A stretch of DNA of 64,000 nucleotides from Microthyrium microscopicum (Eukaryota > Ascomycota > Dothideomycetes > Microthyriales > Microthyriaceae): contig MU004243.1 of the NCBI GenBank assembly GCA_010405405.1, positions 739,340-803,339 of the forward strand. Direction: 5' to 3'. Shown piece by piece: positions 44,021-55,305 of this stretch (position 1 is the stretch's first letter; each line of letters starts with the position of its first letter). Made by a program: the position numbers and the translations under genes. The notes below the pieces were generated by a model. That model made no database searches. It saw nothing but the letters and a program-made list of their open reading frames with translations, and was not told where the DNA came from.

Positions 44021-46000
44021 TCAATGGAACTCATTCTTCTCCTTGTTTACATCATTCTCCAGGTACACGTTGATTTCCGAATTCATCTTCTTGCTCGCAT
44101 CTGTTGTCAGGAGACACAGGATCAACCCCAGACCGCCCCAAGCGAGTGATGAGAGAATCATAATCTTCAAACCATGCGCATAGCTCCACTGGAAAGCAGT
44201 CGACGCCGCCGCAATTATATTGGCGTTTACGCCTGGAACAGCTGCGATTGCCTTGGCACCTAGTGGGAAGGCAGCAAGCAGTTTGGCGGCATTCTCAGAT
44301 GAGAGACCAGCAGCAATTGCTGCAGCTGGAAGCGTTTGAGCGGCACGCTTTGATTGCGCGTTGGTCAGAATCGTAGTGTAAATTGCTTGAGCAATTGAAC
44401 CACCTGCGAAACGGGAGGCACCGGCCAACCCGCCCGATGTTCCCAGATCGTGCTGATGGACACCAAGCTGAGTAAACATGACGGATTCATACTGAGCCCA
44501 TCCGAAAAATGTCTGCTGGAGGAAGGTGAGTGCGATCATGAGGCCTCTGTTGTATGGTGTGACGAGAGCCATGAGAGAGCCGAAAACCATCATTCCGGTC
44601 CAGGCTACGGTGAGAGTTGTTCGCCAGCGCTTGATGACAGCCCCGAAACTGATCAAAAGCATCGAGCCGAAGACCTGGAGAAATTAGCACTTGCGAATGT
44701 ATGATTTCGACATCAGACTTACCAATCCAAGATTTGGTGGGAGAGTAAGAAGTAGTACTTCAGATCGGCTTGTAGTAGGTGTGATGTAGAAGACAGATAC
44801 CATGGTTGGATACGCAATGTTGATGACTGGTAATTTTGTTAGTCAAGTCAAGGTAGGATCAACTGTCTGATACTTACAATAGTAGTACATGGTGACAATG
44901 AAGGCCAAAATGAACGGTGCGGTAAATTCTCGGCCATAGTTGACGCGGAATATCTCTGGAGGGCATAGCTTATACTTGACGTTGGAAAGGGTTTCCCAAA
45001 CGCCGAAGATGGCAACTAATCCTAAGCCAACAGCAAGAGGAGCGACAACCTTGACATCGGAGCTCTTCAAGAACGTGGTGTTGATGATGCCGACAAGAGA
45101 GATACATGTACCGGACACGATGAGGAAGGCTCCGACATAGTCGAGGCCACGAAGACCTTCGCCCCATGGCACACCTTTGGGATGCTTGGGTGGAAAGTAG
45201 AAACAGGCAATGCCAGCAAGTGAGACAAACTGGGCGCCAAATCCAGCGTAGTAGATGGCTCTCCATGCACCCTCTCCAGCATCGTTGGCATAACGTCCAA
45301 CAACAGGACCAATGACAACGATGAGGAAGACGAAGCCGTCCGAGATCGTGATTCCGATATGGCGATATTTGTTGGGCATCAGCTCAGGTATAGAACACAT
45401 GCTCACTAAAGCCGGTTAGTACGACACCAAGTGAATTGATCGCCTCGACTAACTTTGACAGAAACCTGCACCGAACCCAGTAATAGCAAGACCGGCAGTA
45501 CTGGAAAATGGTTAGCATATCGTTTTATGTGGTGAAGAGAACACGGTACAATTGAGTTGGACCTTTAGCAGTTCCGATAACCAAGAATCCAACACAGCAC
45601 ATAGCGTTACCGAACAGTAGGAACAATCTACGACCAAAAAGATCGCTATGTGATCCAGCAAGAAGAAACCCGAGGGCGCAAGCAGTAGTGAAAGCAGGAA
45701 CTGAGCACGAAATTAGCCAAATATCATGCGGTGAAAGAGCTCAAACTTACTAAACCAGTATGTCGCGTTTGGAGCCGCCCATTCAGCGCCGAGAGTACTT
45801 TGCATAGCAGCAGTAGTAGGAACAGGCCAAAATGATAGACCGAAGGTTGAGCTTAGTATGAAGATAACGAACCACGTCTTTGCGGTCATCTTTGCATCTC
45901 CAGCACTGAGCGAGTGCTCTTGTGGAGTGCTAACAGGAGTTTCCTCATGATGGGTCACAGCACCTTTCTCAATTTCTGGAACACCCGTTTCTACTGCCAT
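44021..46000 (-). CDS. MFS transporter, TRI12-like drug/toxin efflux family
   Basis: Six exons on the minus strand: 46000-45751, 45700-45550, 45500-45454, 45405-44878, 44826-44723 and 44674-44021. Phases agree throughout; the product is 577 residues, normal for the DHA2/TRI12 group with 14 membrane helices. A charged N-terminal tail leads into TWFVIFILSSTFGLSFWPVP; the cytoplasmic loop GSHSDLFGRRLFLLFG is the MFS signature between helices 2 and 3. Late blocks QQTFFGWAQYESVMFTQLG and GASRFAGGSIAQAIYTTIL are as in TRI12-type pumps. It likely exports a small organic compound at the plasma membrane. It is first in a co-oriented trio with an EthD protein and an alcohol dehydrogenase. Confidence 0.88.
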
Positions 46001-46517
46001 GATGAAGTTGGCAATTGAGTAAGATGGAACAATTGCAAACTTCGAAGCTAATGAATATATTATGTAGATCTTTCACAGCTATTTGTACATTTGAGATTCA
46101 TACCATCCAGCCTCCCTCGGACTTTCTAGCCCATCGCCACCATGCTGGTAATTTGTCTAGGAAACCGAACTAGTGTTCTTCAAATGACCGGGATAGTTCG
46201 TACATTTGCCTGGGGTAAACTACTGTAGTTCGTGGAGAAGCTTGCATCTCTTTGTCTGGGGAAAAGACTAGCTCAGAAGTCGGGTTTGATTATCCACCAC
46301 CACAACCAGTCAACCACCATGAACATCGCCAACGAATGCGATTCATATTCTAACTGGTTTTTTATTGATTCTAGCGATCGAAGTTCCAAGTCTTAAACTA
46401 ATCTTCATTCTCACTTTGCTAGACAAGCTCACGTACGGACTCACGCGCCATCCTTTCCGCCAAATCTAGGCCTTGCGGAGCACAACCCGCAGACATGCAG
46501 ATCTTGGATTATCTCTA
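46001..46517. other. Spacer between MFS and EthD genes
   Basis: About 0.5 kb upstream of the MFS start and downstream of the EthD stop. No gene is supported. Confidence 0.45.
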
Positions 46518-47228
46518 TCAATGAAACTGAATACCATCACTGCCACCTTCGCTAGGAACTGCTTTCCCGTAGATCAGATTGTCCATGCCAGCCATTACTT
46601 TGATTGTGGATCCCATGAAGTTCTTGCAGTCGGGTCCAAGAGCCTTTGCATATTCAGGAGACTAGACGATATCAGTAATAGTGTCTTTGAAATTCAACAA
46701 CCGATCAACCCACTCACGTTTAAGAATCTCTCCCTGGGCTTTGTTAGTATCTCAATTTCGGCATCGGACAAGGTGAGTTAAGTGGATCTCAAAACATACC
46801 ACGAATCCCAGTCTTTAACCCATATTTCGGAGCATCCATCAACATCCATAAGATCCATGCCCATGGACTTTACTTTCTCTTTTGACTCCTGGGTTTGATG
46901 GAACTAGTCCTTTGTAAGCTGACCGCTATGCACCGGGCTTTGAGAAGGGAGGTTGGATCACCTGTACATAACGCCGAAGATCATTCACGCGAAAGTCTTT
47001 GCTTGCGACTGTCAAATCAGCGTGAACAGTCTCCCAGTGTCTGTGGAACTGTAAATCCGTCAACATCTTTGTACCAAACTTCCACTCATCGAAACCAACC
47101 TGTTCATCAGAGATATTGGAACCTTTCGAAAAGAAGAATGTCAATTTGACGTATGGCTGGTAGTTTGGTTTTGCGTCGTATGACAATTGCTCATTGCCAA
47201 ATCTGTGGTCTAGCTTCGTGAGGGTCAT
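46518..47228 (-). CDS. EthD-domain protein
   Basis: Five exons on the minus strand: 47228-47100, 47048-46962, 46903-46800, 46733-46718 (16 nt) and 46661-46518; product 159 residues. The assembled chain has the EthD pattern of fungal dehydratase-like proteins: PYVKLTFFFSKGSNISDEQ, FHRHWETVHADLTVASKDF, then FHQTQESK, GCSEIWVKDWDSWERFLN, and SPEYAKALGPDCKNFM. The first intron is 51 nt with no stop, so it looks like coding sequence if left in; it interrupts the DEQ-FHRHW block. EthD proteins act in degradation or cyclisation steps, for example with anthraquinone and polyketide compounds. Its neighbours suggest a small metabolic unit. The exon set is detailed but each join keeps phase and family order. 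Confidence 0.8.
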
Positions 47229-47780
47229 AATTTCGGTACGGGTAATGTAGACTTGAACTTCAAAGAATTTGAGTGGTATGGTGTATTGAACAATCTGTGG
47301 GGGAAAATTCGTGGATTGAAATGTTGTCTACGTAGGTACGTATCTATTGCGAGGCATTACTCGATAGTTATAATTTCTACATATCCCATGCAGATACTGT
47401 ACCTTCAAGTTTGATTGATCTGGTGTCTGAGTACCGCTTCAAGCGGGCAGGTTTTGGATTGCTATGTCGTCTCTTCGATAATCTACCCCGGAAACCAAAC
47501 TCCACATTTCGCCACGGGCACTATTTGTAGCGTGGTGCGGAGTTGGGGATTTAGGGTGGAGCTATCTGAAAATGCGGAGTAGACGCTAACAGGTGGATGA
47601 CCGATTTGTCGGCGCTGCAATGGCATTGTGAGGCGCAAGTCATGGGGACATGTAATGGTGAGGAAGAGTAGCAGACTAAAATTCGCATCACTTGATGATA
47701 TGTGGATGTCGAGTAAATTGGACATTTCTATGGACGAAAATCTAGTTCAAAGTTCAAAGTTCAAAGTTCAATCTAAGGCT
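47229..47780. other. Spacer between EthD and ADH genes, with tandem repeat
   Basis: Upstream region of the EthD gene. Near the dehydrogenase stop lie four exact tandem copies of AGTTCAA at 47744-47771. No gene is supported. Confidence 0.5.
47744..47771. repeat. Tandem repeat of a 7-mer, four copies
   Basis: AGTTCAA repeated four times without change, ending ten bases past the 3' end of the alcohol dehydrogenase frame. Confidence 0.8.
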
Positions 47781-48937
47781 CTATTCGAATGCAACAACCA
47801 TCCTCTTGGTGGCTTTGCCTGCCTGCATCTCAGCAATCATATCAGAAATCTCATCTAACTTTCTGAACTCGACTTCGGGAAGAATGTTGTGTTTGATCGT
47901 GAAATCCACGGCCTTTTGCATACGTGAGGGAATCGATGTCGACTCCCCCTTGACGCGAATGGTACCACAGCAAAGATCGATTACAGGAATTGAAATTGGG
48001 TCCTTCGGTAGTCCAACGCACATCAATAGGCCGCCAACTCGAAGAACAGATGGCGCTGAAGCATATGCAGCGTTGGCATCAGAGAAGACTGCAACGGCGT
48101 GAGCTCCTCCACCAGTGAGCTTCTTGAGTTCTTCGACATAGTTGGCATTTGAGCGAGAATTAAAGACGGCATCGCCTCCTTGCTTCTTGAAAACATCCAG
48201 TGTCGCGTCGTTGATATCAATTCCAACCACTTTGAATCCCATTGCTTTTGCATATTGTGCTGCCAATTGTCCAAGACCTCCGCAACCAACGACTGCGAAC
48301 CAGTCACCTTCTTTAAGTTCGCAAGAATCCACGGCATGGTACGCTGTACGCTAGATCAATTATCAATCTTTGACCGGTTTGGATGGACTGACCTGTAATT
48401 CCAGCGCAGAAAATAGGAGAGTATTTATTGAGCTGTATGGAATCCGGCAAATGAGCCAAATTCTGCCAGTCAACTAACGTATATTCCCCAAAGAACCCGT
48501 CGGCTGACATGCCCATAAGCTTCCAATCCGCAGAGCAATGTAATTGATGGATCTTGCAGCCATCGCATTTGTAACAGTTTCCGTTGAAGTATAGAGCGCC
48601 GACTTTATCGCCAACTTTAAAGCCTTTGCCCTCGGCAGACGGATGGATTTTATCTATGATGCCCACGCCTTCATGACTGCCACATTGTTAGTCAGGCTCG
48701 AGCTGAGTTTAGTTCCACGTTACCCTAGGGTGAAAAGTCCATCCGGGCGCAGATTTTGCATCAAGTCTGAGTGGCATAGCGAAGCGCCCACAACTTTCAT
48801 CAAGACTTGACCGGGTCCTGGCTCAGGGATTGGAATATCGTGTACCACGACCTTCTGATGAGCCTTTGCTTTCTTAGCCCATCGTTCTCGGGGTCTTTGA
48901 AATGAGAGCTTACCTTGTCCCATTGAGCAGCACGCAT
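47781..48937 (-). CDS. Zinc-dependent alcohol dehydrogenase
   Basis: Four exons on the minus strand: 48937-48914 (8 codons), 48872-48724, 48676-48393 and 48343-47781, product 339 residues. Catalytic zinc ligands are visible in SLCHSDLM and LGHEGVG and the CAGITAYHAV block; the structural zinc cluster is CYKCDGCKIHQLHC. The Rossmann glycines are VGCGGLGQLAAQYAKAMG followed by VVGIDIN with an Asp that favours NAD. The length equals the yeast ADH class. It oxidises alcohols or reduces aldehydes in the cytosol. It is co-oriented with the EthD gene and MFS pump downstream and is divergent from the CofD-like gene by 1.06 kb. Confidence 0.92.
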
Positions 48938-50001
48938 TTTGAGTGGTTGTTCTAGTGAAAGATGAAATCGCCGCTATTTGTTGTGTGTCTTCGTAAAGAT
49001 ATTTTCACAGAGCAGGTAAAAATAATAACGTTGTCTTAAAGAAGGTGTCTTCCATTTTCAAGAAGTTTTTTAATGAAGTTTTCCATTGCTTCTCTGTCAC
49101 AAGCTCGAGTGGATACCCTCTGCCATCATTAACCAATTCCATGGTCTTGTTGCTGATGGACGGATAATGACGACCGCGATTGAAACCGCCATAATGGAAA
49201 AAGTCCGACTCTCTTTGAATCGTTAAATGTAAACCCAGCGCTATCATACAGCATGAATATTATATCCACTCCTAACTCAGATAGAACCGGGCGGATTTAA
49301 GTCATATCCGACTTTGATTACTATTTTGTTCTAGTCTCAAAAAATGCGGCTCATTCTCTCCGGAATCAATAATTGCTATTGTACACCACCAAACACGGCA
49401 ATGAAATTGTATGCTAGAAACTTATTTTTCAAACTGCGCTCCAGAGTATTTATTGAGTTTTTATGTTTCGTTTGATCTATTACACTTGAAAGGATCTGCG
49501 TGCCGTCTAGTACTGTACAGCGTCGGGAGTTCTTCATCAATGAGACATCACTTGAGCCATCTTGAAATAGGTACACGTCAAATTTATCTTTTGCTAAAAG
49601 AAATTCACCATCAATATACTTTCAAATATTATCCCTCATTTCGCCCGAAAACGTTTCTGGCAATGTGTCCGCCTGACATTAGAAGGAATTAGGAAGGACG
49701 AATTGCTCTGACGACTGCATCGCATTGCACCTGCCCAAACTGTCCATTCTATTGATCAAAATGGCAATGTCGAGGGGAATAAATCGCTATCACTCTGAGC
49801 TATCGTTTGAGGAATTCATTCGAGGTCACTTCTCAAGGTGTGAAGTTGATGTGTAACGCGACCAGATTGGCCTCGACATCGCGAGTCGTGACCTGTCTTC
49901 AACAATAGTAACTTCATCCCCCTCACATCAAGACACGTAAACCGTTGGCATAAGATTCAAGCCCTCGCAGATTCTGACAAGAACTGTCCTACTACTATAC
50001 A
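48938..50001. other. 1.06-kb divergent intergenic region
   Basis: Holds the promoters of the dehydrogenase (minus) and CofD-like (plus) genes. Open frames in it lack ATG starts and domains. Confidence 0.45.
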
Positions 50002-51569
50002 ATGACATCTCCCAACTCCTATATTACCATGGATTTAGCAACATCTTCCTTGGCCCCTGGCGACAACGCCAATTCCATTCCCCGCCCTATCACGCCCCCC
50101 GAGAAAACTGGTGTCGTCGTTTTTTCGGGAGGCAGCGCAGCCAATAGTCTGGTGGACATCTTTAGAAGCATTGTTCATCAGAAGAAATGCCAGCTGAGTT
50201 ATGTTATTCCGATAAGCGACAATGGTGGAAGCTCCTCGGAGCTTATCAGAGTGTTTGGTGGTCCTGGTTAGTGCCATCCCTTGATTGCCATGATAGACTT
50301 GAATAATATGCTAACAATCTCTAGGTATTGGTGATATTCGAAGTAAGACAAGATCGAATTGACTTGGGCTTTATCTAACTAGATGACCCAGGTCGCCTTG
50401 TTCGACTCATTCCAGAAGACGACTCCACAAGTGAAAAAGCATCAATAAGACATTTTTTCAACTATCGCCTCCCGGATGATCCTGATGCCGCGCGACTTGA
50501 ATGGCTAAACATCGTGGAAGCGCGACATGAGTTGTGGAATGCCATCTCGAGCTCGCGCAAAGAGCTCATTCGGCCATTTCTCAATATGCTCAACCTTGAG
50601 ATCGTGAAACGAGCGCGGCCGAGCTCTGTCTTCACTTTTTCGCGCGCCAGCATTGGCAATATGTTTCTCACAGGCGCTAGACTCTTTACAGGGAGCCTAG
50701 AGAGCAGCATCGAGCTACTCACATTGATTTGCCACGTCCCTGAAAGTACGAAGGTCTTACCAGCGGTGAACACCAACTTCACCCATCACATCTCGGCTGG
50801 ACTCGCAGACGGGACCATTATCACCGGCCAAAATTCGATATCCCACCCCTCTGCTCCAACTGCTGTGCCAGATGTGCTTTCAGCCGAAAGCGAGGTCGTG
50901 GATGAGACTGAAATACACGATGCAATTGAAGACGCCAATCTACCCGGTACGCTTCCCAGCCTCCGAAAGCAAAACATATCATTTAGCAAAGAGCATGAGG
51001 CGGATCTACCAGCGCGCATCGAGCGAATATGGTACATCAACCCATATGGCCAAGAAATCCGACTAAAAGCCAACCCAAAAGTGTTGGAATCATTGCAGAA
51101 TGCGAATTGCGTTATCTATAGCATTGGCTCACTGTACACTTCTCTTATCCCAAACTTGATTCTTCGTGGCGTTGGAGAAGCCATACTCTCGCCATCAATT
51201 CGAAGCAAGGTCCTCATTCTAAACTCTACCACCGACCGAGAGACTGGGCCATCCTCGAAACCATTCAGCGCCACTGATTTCGTGGCAGCCATTGCACAAG
51301 CCTGCTGGGAGAGTCGAGGGATGAAAGGGCTTCCGCCGCGCACCGAGTACCGCCAATACGTGACACATATCTTCCATCTTGAAGGAGCAGGAACTCCGGT
51401 GGTCGACAAAGCCGAGATGATAGAGCTGGGCATAGAGACTAATCGTCTCTACGGCCGCGCAGGAAGCGGTGGTTGGATGAGATACGATGACGCAGCACTC
51501 GAACAGGCCATAGCCGCCAAAGTAGGTCCTCGCGTAGGACGAAGCAGACGAAATACACTCAAGCAATAG
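50002..51569 (+). CDS. CofD/YvcK-like protein (UPF0052 family)
   Basis: Three exons, 50002-50266, 50325-50342 and 50392-51569, product 486 residues. The middle exon is only 18 nt and encodes the GIGDIR part of a conserved loop. N-terminal nucleotide-binding features: VVVFSGGSAANSLVD, YVIPISDNGGSSSELIRVFG, GPGIGDIRSRLVRLIP, matching CofD/YvcK fold proteins such as yeast YNL011C. Late blocks FTFSRASIGNMFLTGAR and CVIYSIGSLYTSLIPNLILR are also family-typical. Bacterial relatives bind UDP-sugars and control wall or central metabolism; the fungal role is not established. Phases and family order support the model well. Confidence 0.88.
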
Positions 51570-51715
51570 AATGTGCTCTGAGTGATGTGCGATACATGCT
51601 GCGAAAGTTGGATAGCCTTTAGAATATATAATCAAGCTCACGCTGTGCGAATGAACTCATCATAAATGCATCATAATTTCATGCCAGGGTATCATAAAAT
51701 CTTCTTACTTCCCAC

Positions 51716-52229
51716 TCACTGTCTCAATAACGCACTCAAATTCGTCGCTCCCACCGCCCTCATCCCCGTCCTCACGCCCACCGGCACACCAACACCACCC
51801 TGTGTCGGCCCAACGACCGGCTGTCCACTCTGCGCGCCCGCTGCTGCACCTCGTCCATCGACCCGCGACGCGCTGTCCGCCAGAGATTGTTCAGCACCGC
51901 TTCCGGTCGATGGCCCGGCACCCGTGGTGGTGGCAAGCAGTTCGAAAAGCCGCAGGTCGCGCCACCCAGGTTCGCGTTGATCGCGTGTGGCTTTGTTGAT
52001 GCCGAAGGCGGCGTGTTGATCTGGAACAACGTCATCTTCGTCTTCGGGGTTGATGGGCTGATGGTTTGGCGCAAGATAGATATTGTCGGGGGCGAGGGGG
52101 AAGCGGGTGAAGTCTTCGAAGAGGTCAGCGTGGTGGGAGGCGTGGAGATGGAGATGGGTGCGGGAGGAGTCGCGAGACTGGGAGAGATTAGCTTGAACAT
52201 GGCGGATGGAAATTGGGCTAGCTTACCAT
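51716..52229 (-). CDS. Candidate anaphase-promoting complex subunit APC13
   Basis: Two exons on the minus strand: the start codon alone at 52229-52227, then 52177-51716, with a 49-nt intron (donor GTAAGC, acceptor TCCCAG); product 154 residues. The chain begins MSRDSSRTHLHLHASHHADL and goes on FEDFTRFPLAPDNIYLAPNH, QPINPEDEDDVVPDQHAAFG and a WRDLRLFELL helix. The short acidic core between a DNIYL-type and a W-x-DL block recalls fungal APC13 proteins, small subunits of the cell-cycle ubiquitin ligase. The C-terminal 60 residues are Gly/Ala/Ser-rich. The longest alternative open frame on this strand reads Pro/Ser/Thr noise across the same bases, so I reject it. Function is tentative. Confidence 0.55.
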
Positions 52230-52403
52230 TGCAAGTCGTGCTTGGAGAGAGATGTTTTGTTTGACCTTGAGGTTGTTTGAAAAAGTTGGAGATGTCTTTG
52301 TTGTTGAGGAACGGAGACTGCAAGACGGAAGCGACAGTAGCGCCACGAAAATAGTCCTGAGCGCTGATTGGTCGAATGCTCATATCCACTTAACTCCAAT
52401 TGT

Positions 52404-55305
52404 TTATCCCTTTGCATCCTGATGTTCTGTGCACCCTTGGAGGCGTCGTTTAAGCTATATTCTTCTAACCTAAAAAGGCAATATTCTAAGCGATTAAAAG
52501 CTATAATTAATATAGGGGCATAAGTTAAGGGGTCTTCTAGTTACTAAGCTAAAATATACGCATCTAAATATAATTATTAAAGTTAAATTACCTTCGTTAA
52601 GCCCTTCTTATCGTATAGTATAATCTCATAATCTTTATGTCTAATATACTAATCCTATAGGATGCCTATCCCTACTAATTTATTAGCAAACTAGATATTA
52701 AAATAGCTAGATATTAGTATATACTATCTTCGTAGTAATTAATAAAATAAGTATTATAAAGAGGTATAGCTTTTATATATTCCTTATAGTACTAAAATAT
52801 TATTCTTATCTTTAAGTACGTATTATCTACTTAATAATATTTCTATTAATAATAAGTATATTATTTATGCTTTAAAGGTAGTTAGACTATTTTATAGCGC
52901 CCTAAGTAAAATCTTATAAGAGAGAGTAAAGAACTATAAATAATATATTTTAAGCTATAGCTATCTCGTATTTTAAGGTTTTTATAATATAAGCCTATTA
53001 CTATTAGAAAGCGCTACTTTCTATATATCTTCTAATATACTTTAAAGTATAAACTCTATACTAGATATAAGTAAAATTATTATAAAGAAAGTACGTTATT
53101 TTTATTATACCTAGTTATAGTAGGGTATATACGTATCTAAGGCTTTAGTACTAAAAGGTACGTATTTATAACGATAGTATTAATTAACTATAGAAAAAGT
53201 AGTATCTACGTTCTAATGTCTATAATTAATATTAGTAAAGAGCTAAGAATAAAATAAATTAAATAGTAGTACTTTTAAGTTAATTAGATTTAAAACTAAA
53301 AAGTTATACTATTAATCTAAAAATATAAAAGATTTCTTACCTCTATAGTAGACTATATAGTAGGATTATTATTAGTTAGTAATATTAATACTACTTATAA
53401 ACTAGTTATACTTAATAGCTACTATAGGCTAGAGATATTAAATTACTACGTAATTACTCTAGATTTAAGTTACCTACTATTTATTATATACTAATTATAT
53501 ATTTAGCCTCTTTCTAAATACGTAAAGCATCTTAAAAGATAAGTAATAGGTCGTTAGGAATCTTATAAGAATATAATTGCACTATAGAATACTAAGTACT
53601 CTATAAATACTTTTAGTATCTATTCTACCCTATAGCTAATTATTAGATTCTTCTAATTCTAAGGCGTATTAATAAGGATAATCTTTAGATTTTATATAAG
53701 TTATTCTAGAGTATTTAAAGCTATAATTCCTTAGGATCTAAAGAAGATATATATTATTAAAGAAGTTATTAATAAAGATTAGGAAGTATTTAAGTATAAA
53801 TAGTAAGGTAAGCACTATTATAAGAACTACCTAAGATATTATATTTATATTACTCTAAAAGCTTAGAGTACTTAAAGAAGGACTCTAAGAATAGATATAG
53901 GTAAGTATATCTATATTACTATCTAATAATAAGAAACTACTAGGAATTATATAAAGATAATCTTATAAGTAGCCTAAAAAGTAAGTAGTAAGTACTTTAA
54001 AGTCTTTAAGAATTAGTTTCTCTTTTATATAGAGTTTTATACTAGTTCTACTAGTAAATTTTACTATTATCTTATTAATTAAGACGTAGTTTATAAGAAT
54101 TATAATATCTTTAAAGCGCTAAAAGAAAGTAGAAGATAAGGGATCTAGCTTCTTAAATAAGGCTTCTCTTTTTTATATAAAGGTCTTTAGTACTTCTATC
54201 TTATTAAGAGCTTTTAAATAGATATTCCTTTTAATAAGCTACTAGTAATCTTATATAATAAAGCTTAAGATATTATTTAATAGTATAGTAGTATTAGAGC
54301 TTTAAAGATCTATTATATCTTATACTAAGTATACCCTAAGATATATAATAATACTAAGGAATATCTAGATTTCTTCTACTAAAATAAGTATAATTAAATC
54401 TATATCCTTTTCTATAGTAAGAAGATTAGATTATAGATATAAATTAGTATTAATAGTAATTAAATTAAAGTCTTAGTCTTTCTATAGTATATTAAAAAAG
54501 ATTAGTAGTATATTATAGTAAGTATAGAGTACCTCTAAATTTTATAGTTTACGTTCTTTAATTAAGGAAGCTAGATCTACTAATCTTCTAGGTAATTAAT
54601 ATAGAATTTAATATTATAATACTAGCTCTTTACTATATAAATTATCTAGTAGCTTTATAGAGAATTTATAATATTATAGACGTTAAAGAGAGATAAAATC
54701 TATCTCTAGTTAATCTTCTATAACTACTTAACGTCTACTTCTTAAAGTATAAATAATATCTTTATCTATAGCATCTACTAAGACGTAAGCCTAAGTTAAA
54801 ATTAGGTAGAGGAACTTTAGAATATAATAGTAATAGTAATTTACTAAATTCTAAGAATAAAAGTATATTATAGTTAATATAAGAAGAGAGAGCTTTAAAA
54901 AGAATACCTTTATCTTCTTCCTTAATATCTACTTATAAAACTATAGATAGAAACGTATTAATATAGTTTAGCATCTTAGTTAGTAGACTAATACTAGAGG
55001 ATAAGATTAAGCTAATTTTAAAGGGATAATAAGTACCTAGATTAGAAGATTAGTAAATTTAGTTACTATAGTATTGTTTTACTAATTCTTATCTAATTAA
55101 TACTAAAATTTTAAAAGTTATAGAGTTAAATTATAGCTTACTAACGTATATATTTTTATTAAGGGTAGACTTTAGGTATATCTAGAGGGAAATAGAAGAG
55201 TAGTGGTCTGTTTGTATATTTTGGGTTTAGCGTTAGTCCTAAAGTGGTTATCTTCTGGCTGATGTGGTGGATGTTGATAATTTAGTATAGGATGCAAAGG
55301 GATAA
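52404..55305. repeat. AT-rich RIP-degraded fossil repeat bounded by a 17-bp inverted repeat
   Basis: From about 52455 to 55200 the sequence is extremely AT-rich and nearly free of CpA and TpG while TpA is in excess, the mark of repeat-induced point mutation on both strands. It has no usable frame and is heavily broken. The exact 17-bp sequence TTATCCCTTTGCATCCT at 52404-52420 recurs inverted at 55289-55305, giving a unit of about 2.9 kb with possible TA flanks. This favours a DNA-transposon type, but the interior is too decayed to classify and an LTR or LINE origin cannot be excluded. Confidence 0.75.

Noticed and set aside
51772-52389. A 205-codon minus-strand frame starting with MDMSIRPISAQDYF
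   Set aside because: Past its first third it reads Pro/Ser/Thr low-complexity sequence, whereas the frame shifted by one gives a coherent acidic protein starting from a spliced ATG.
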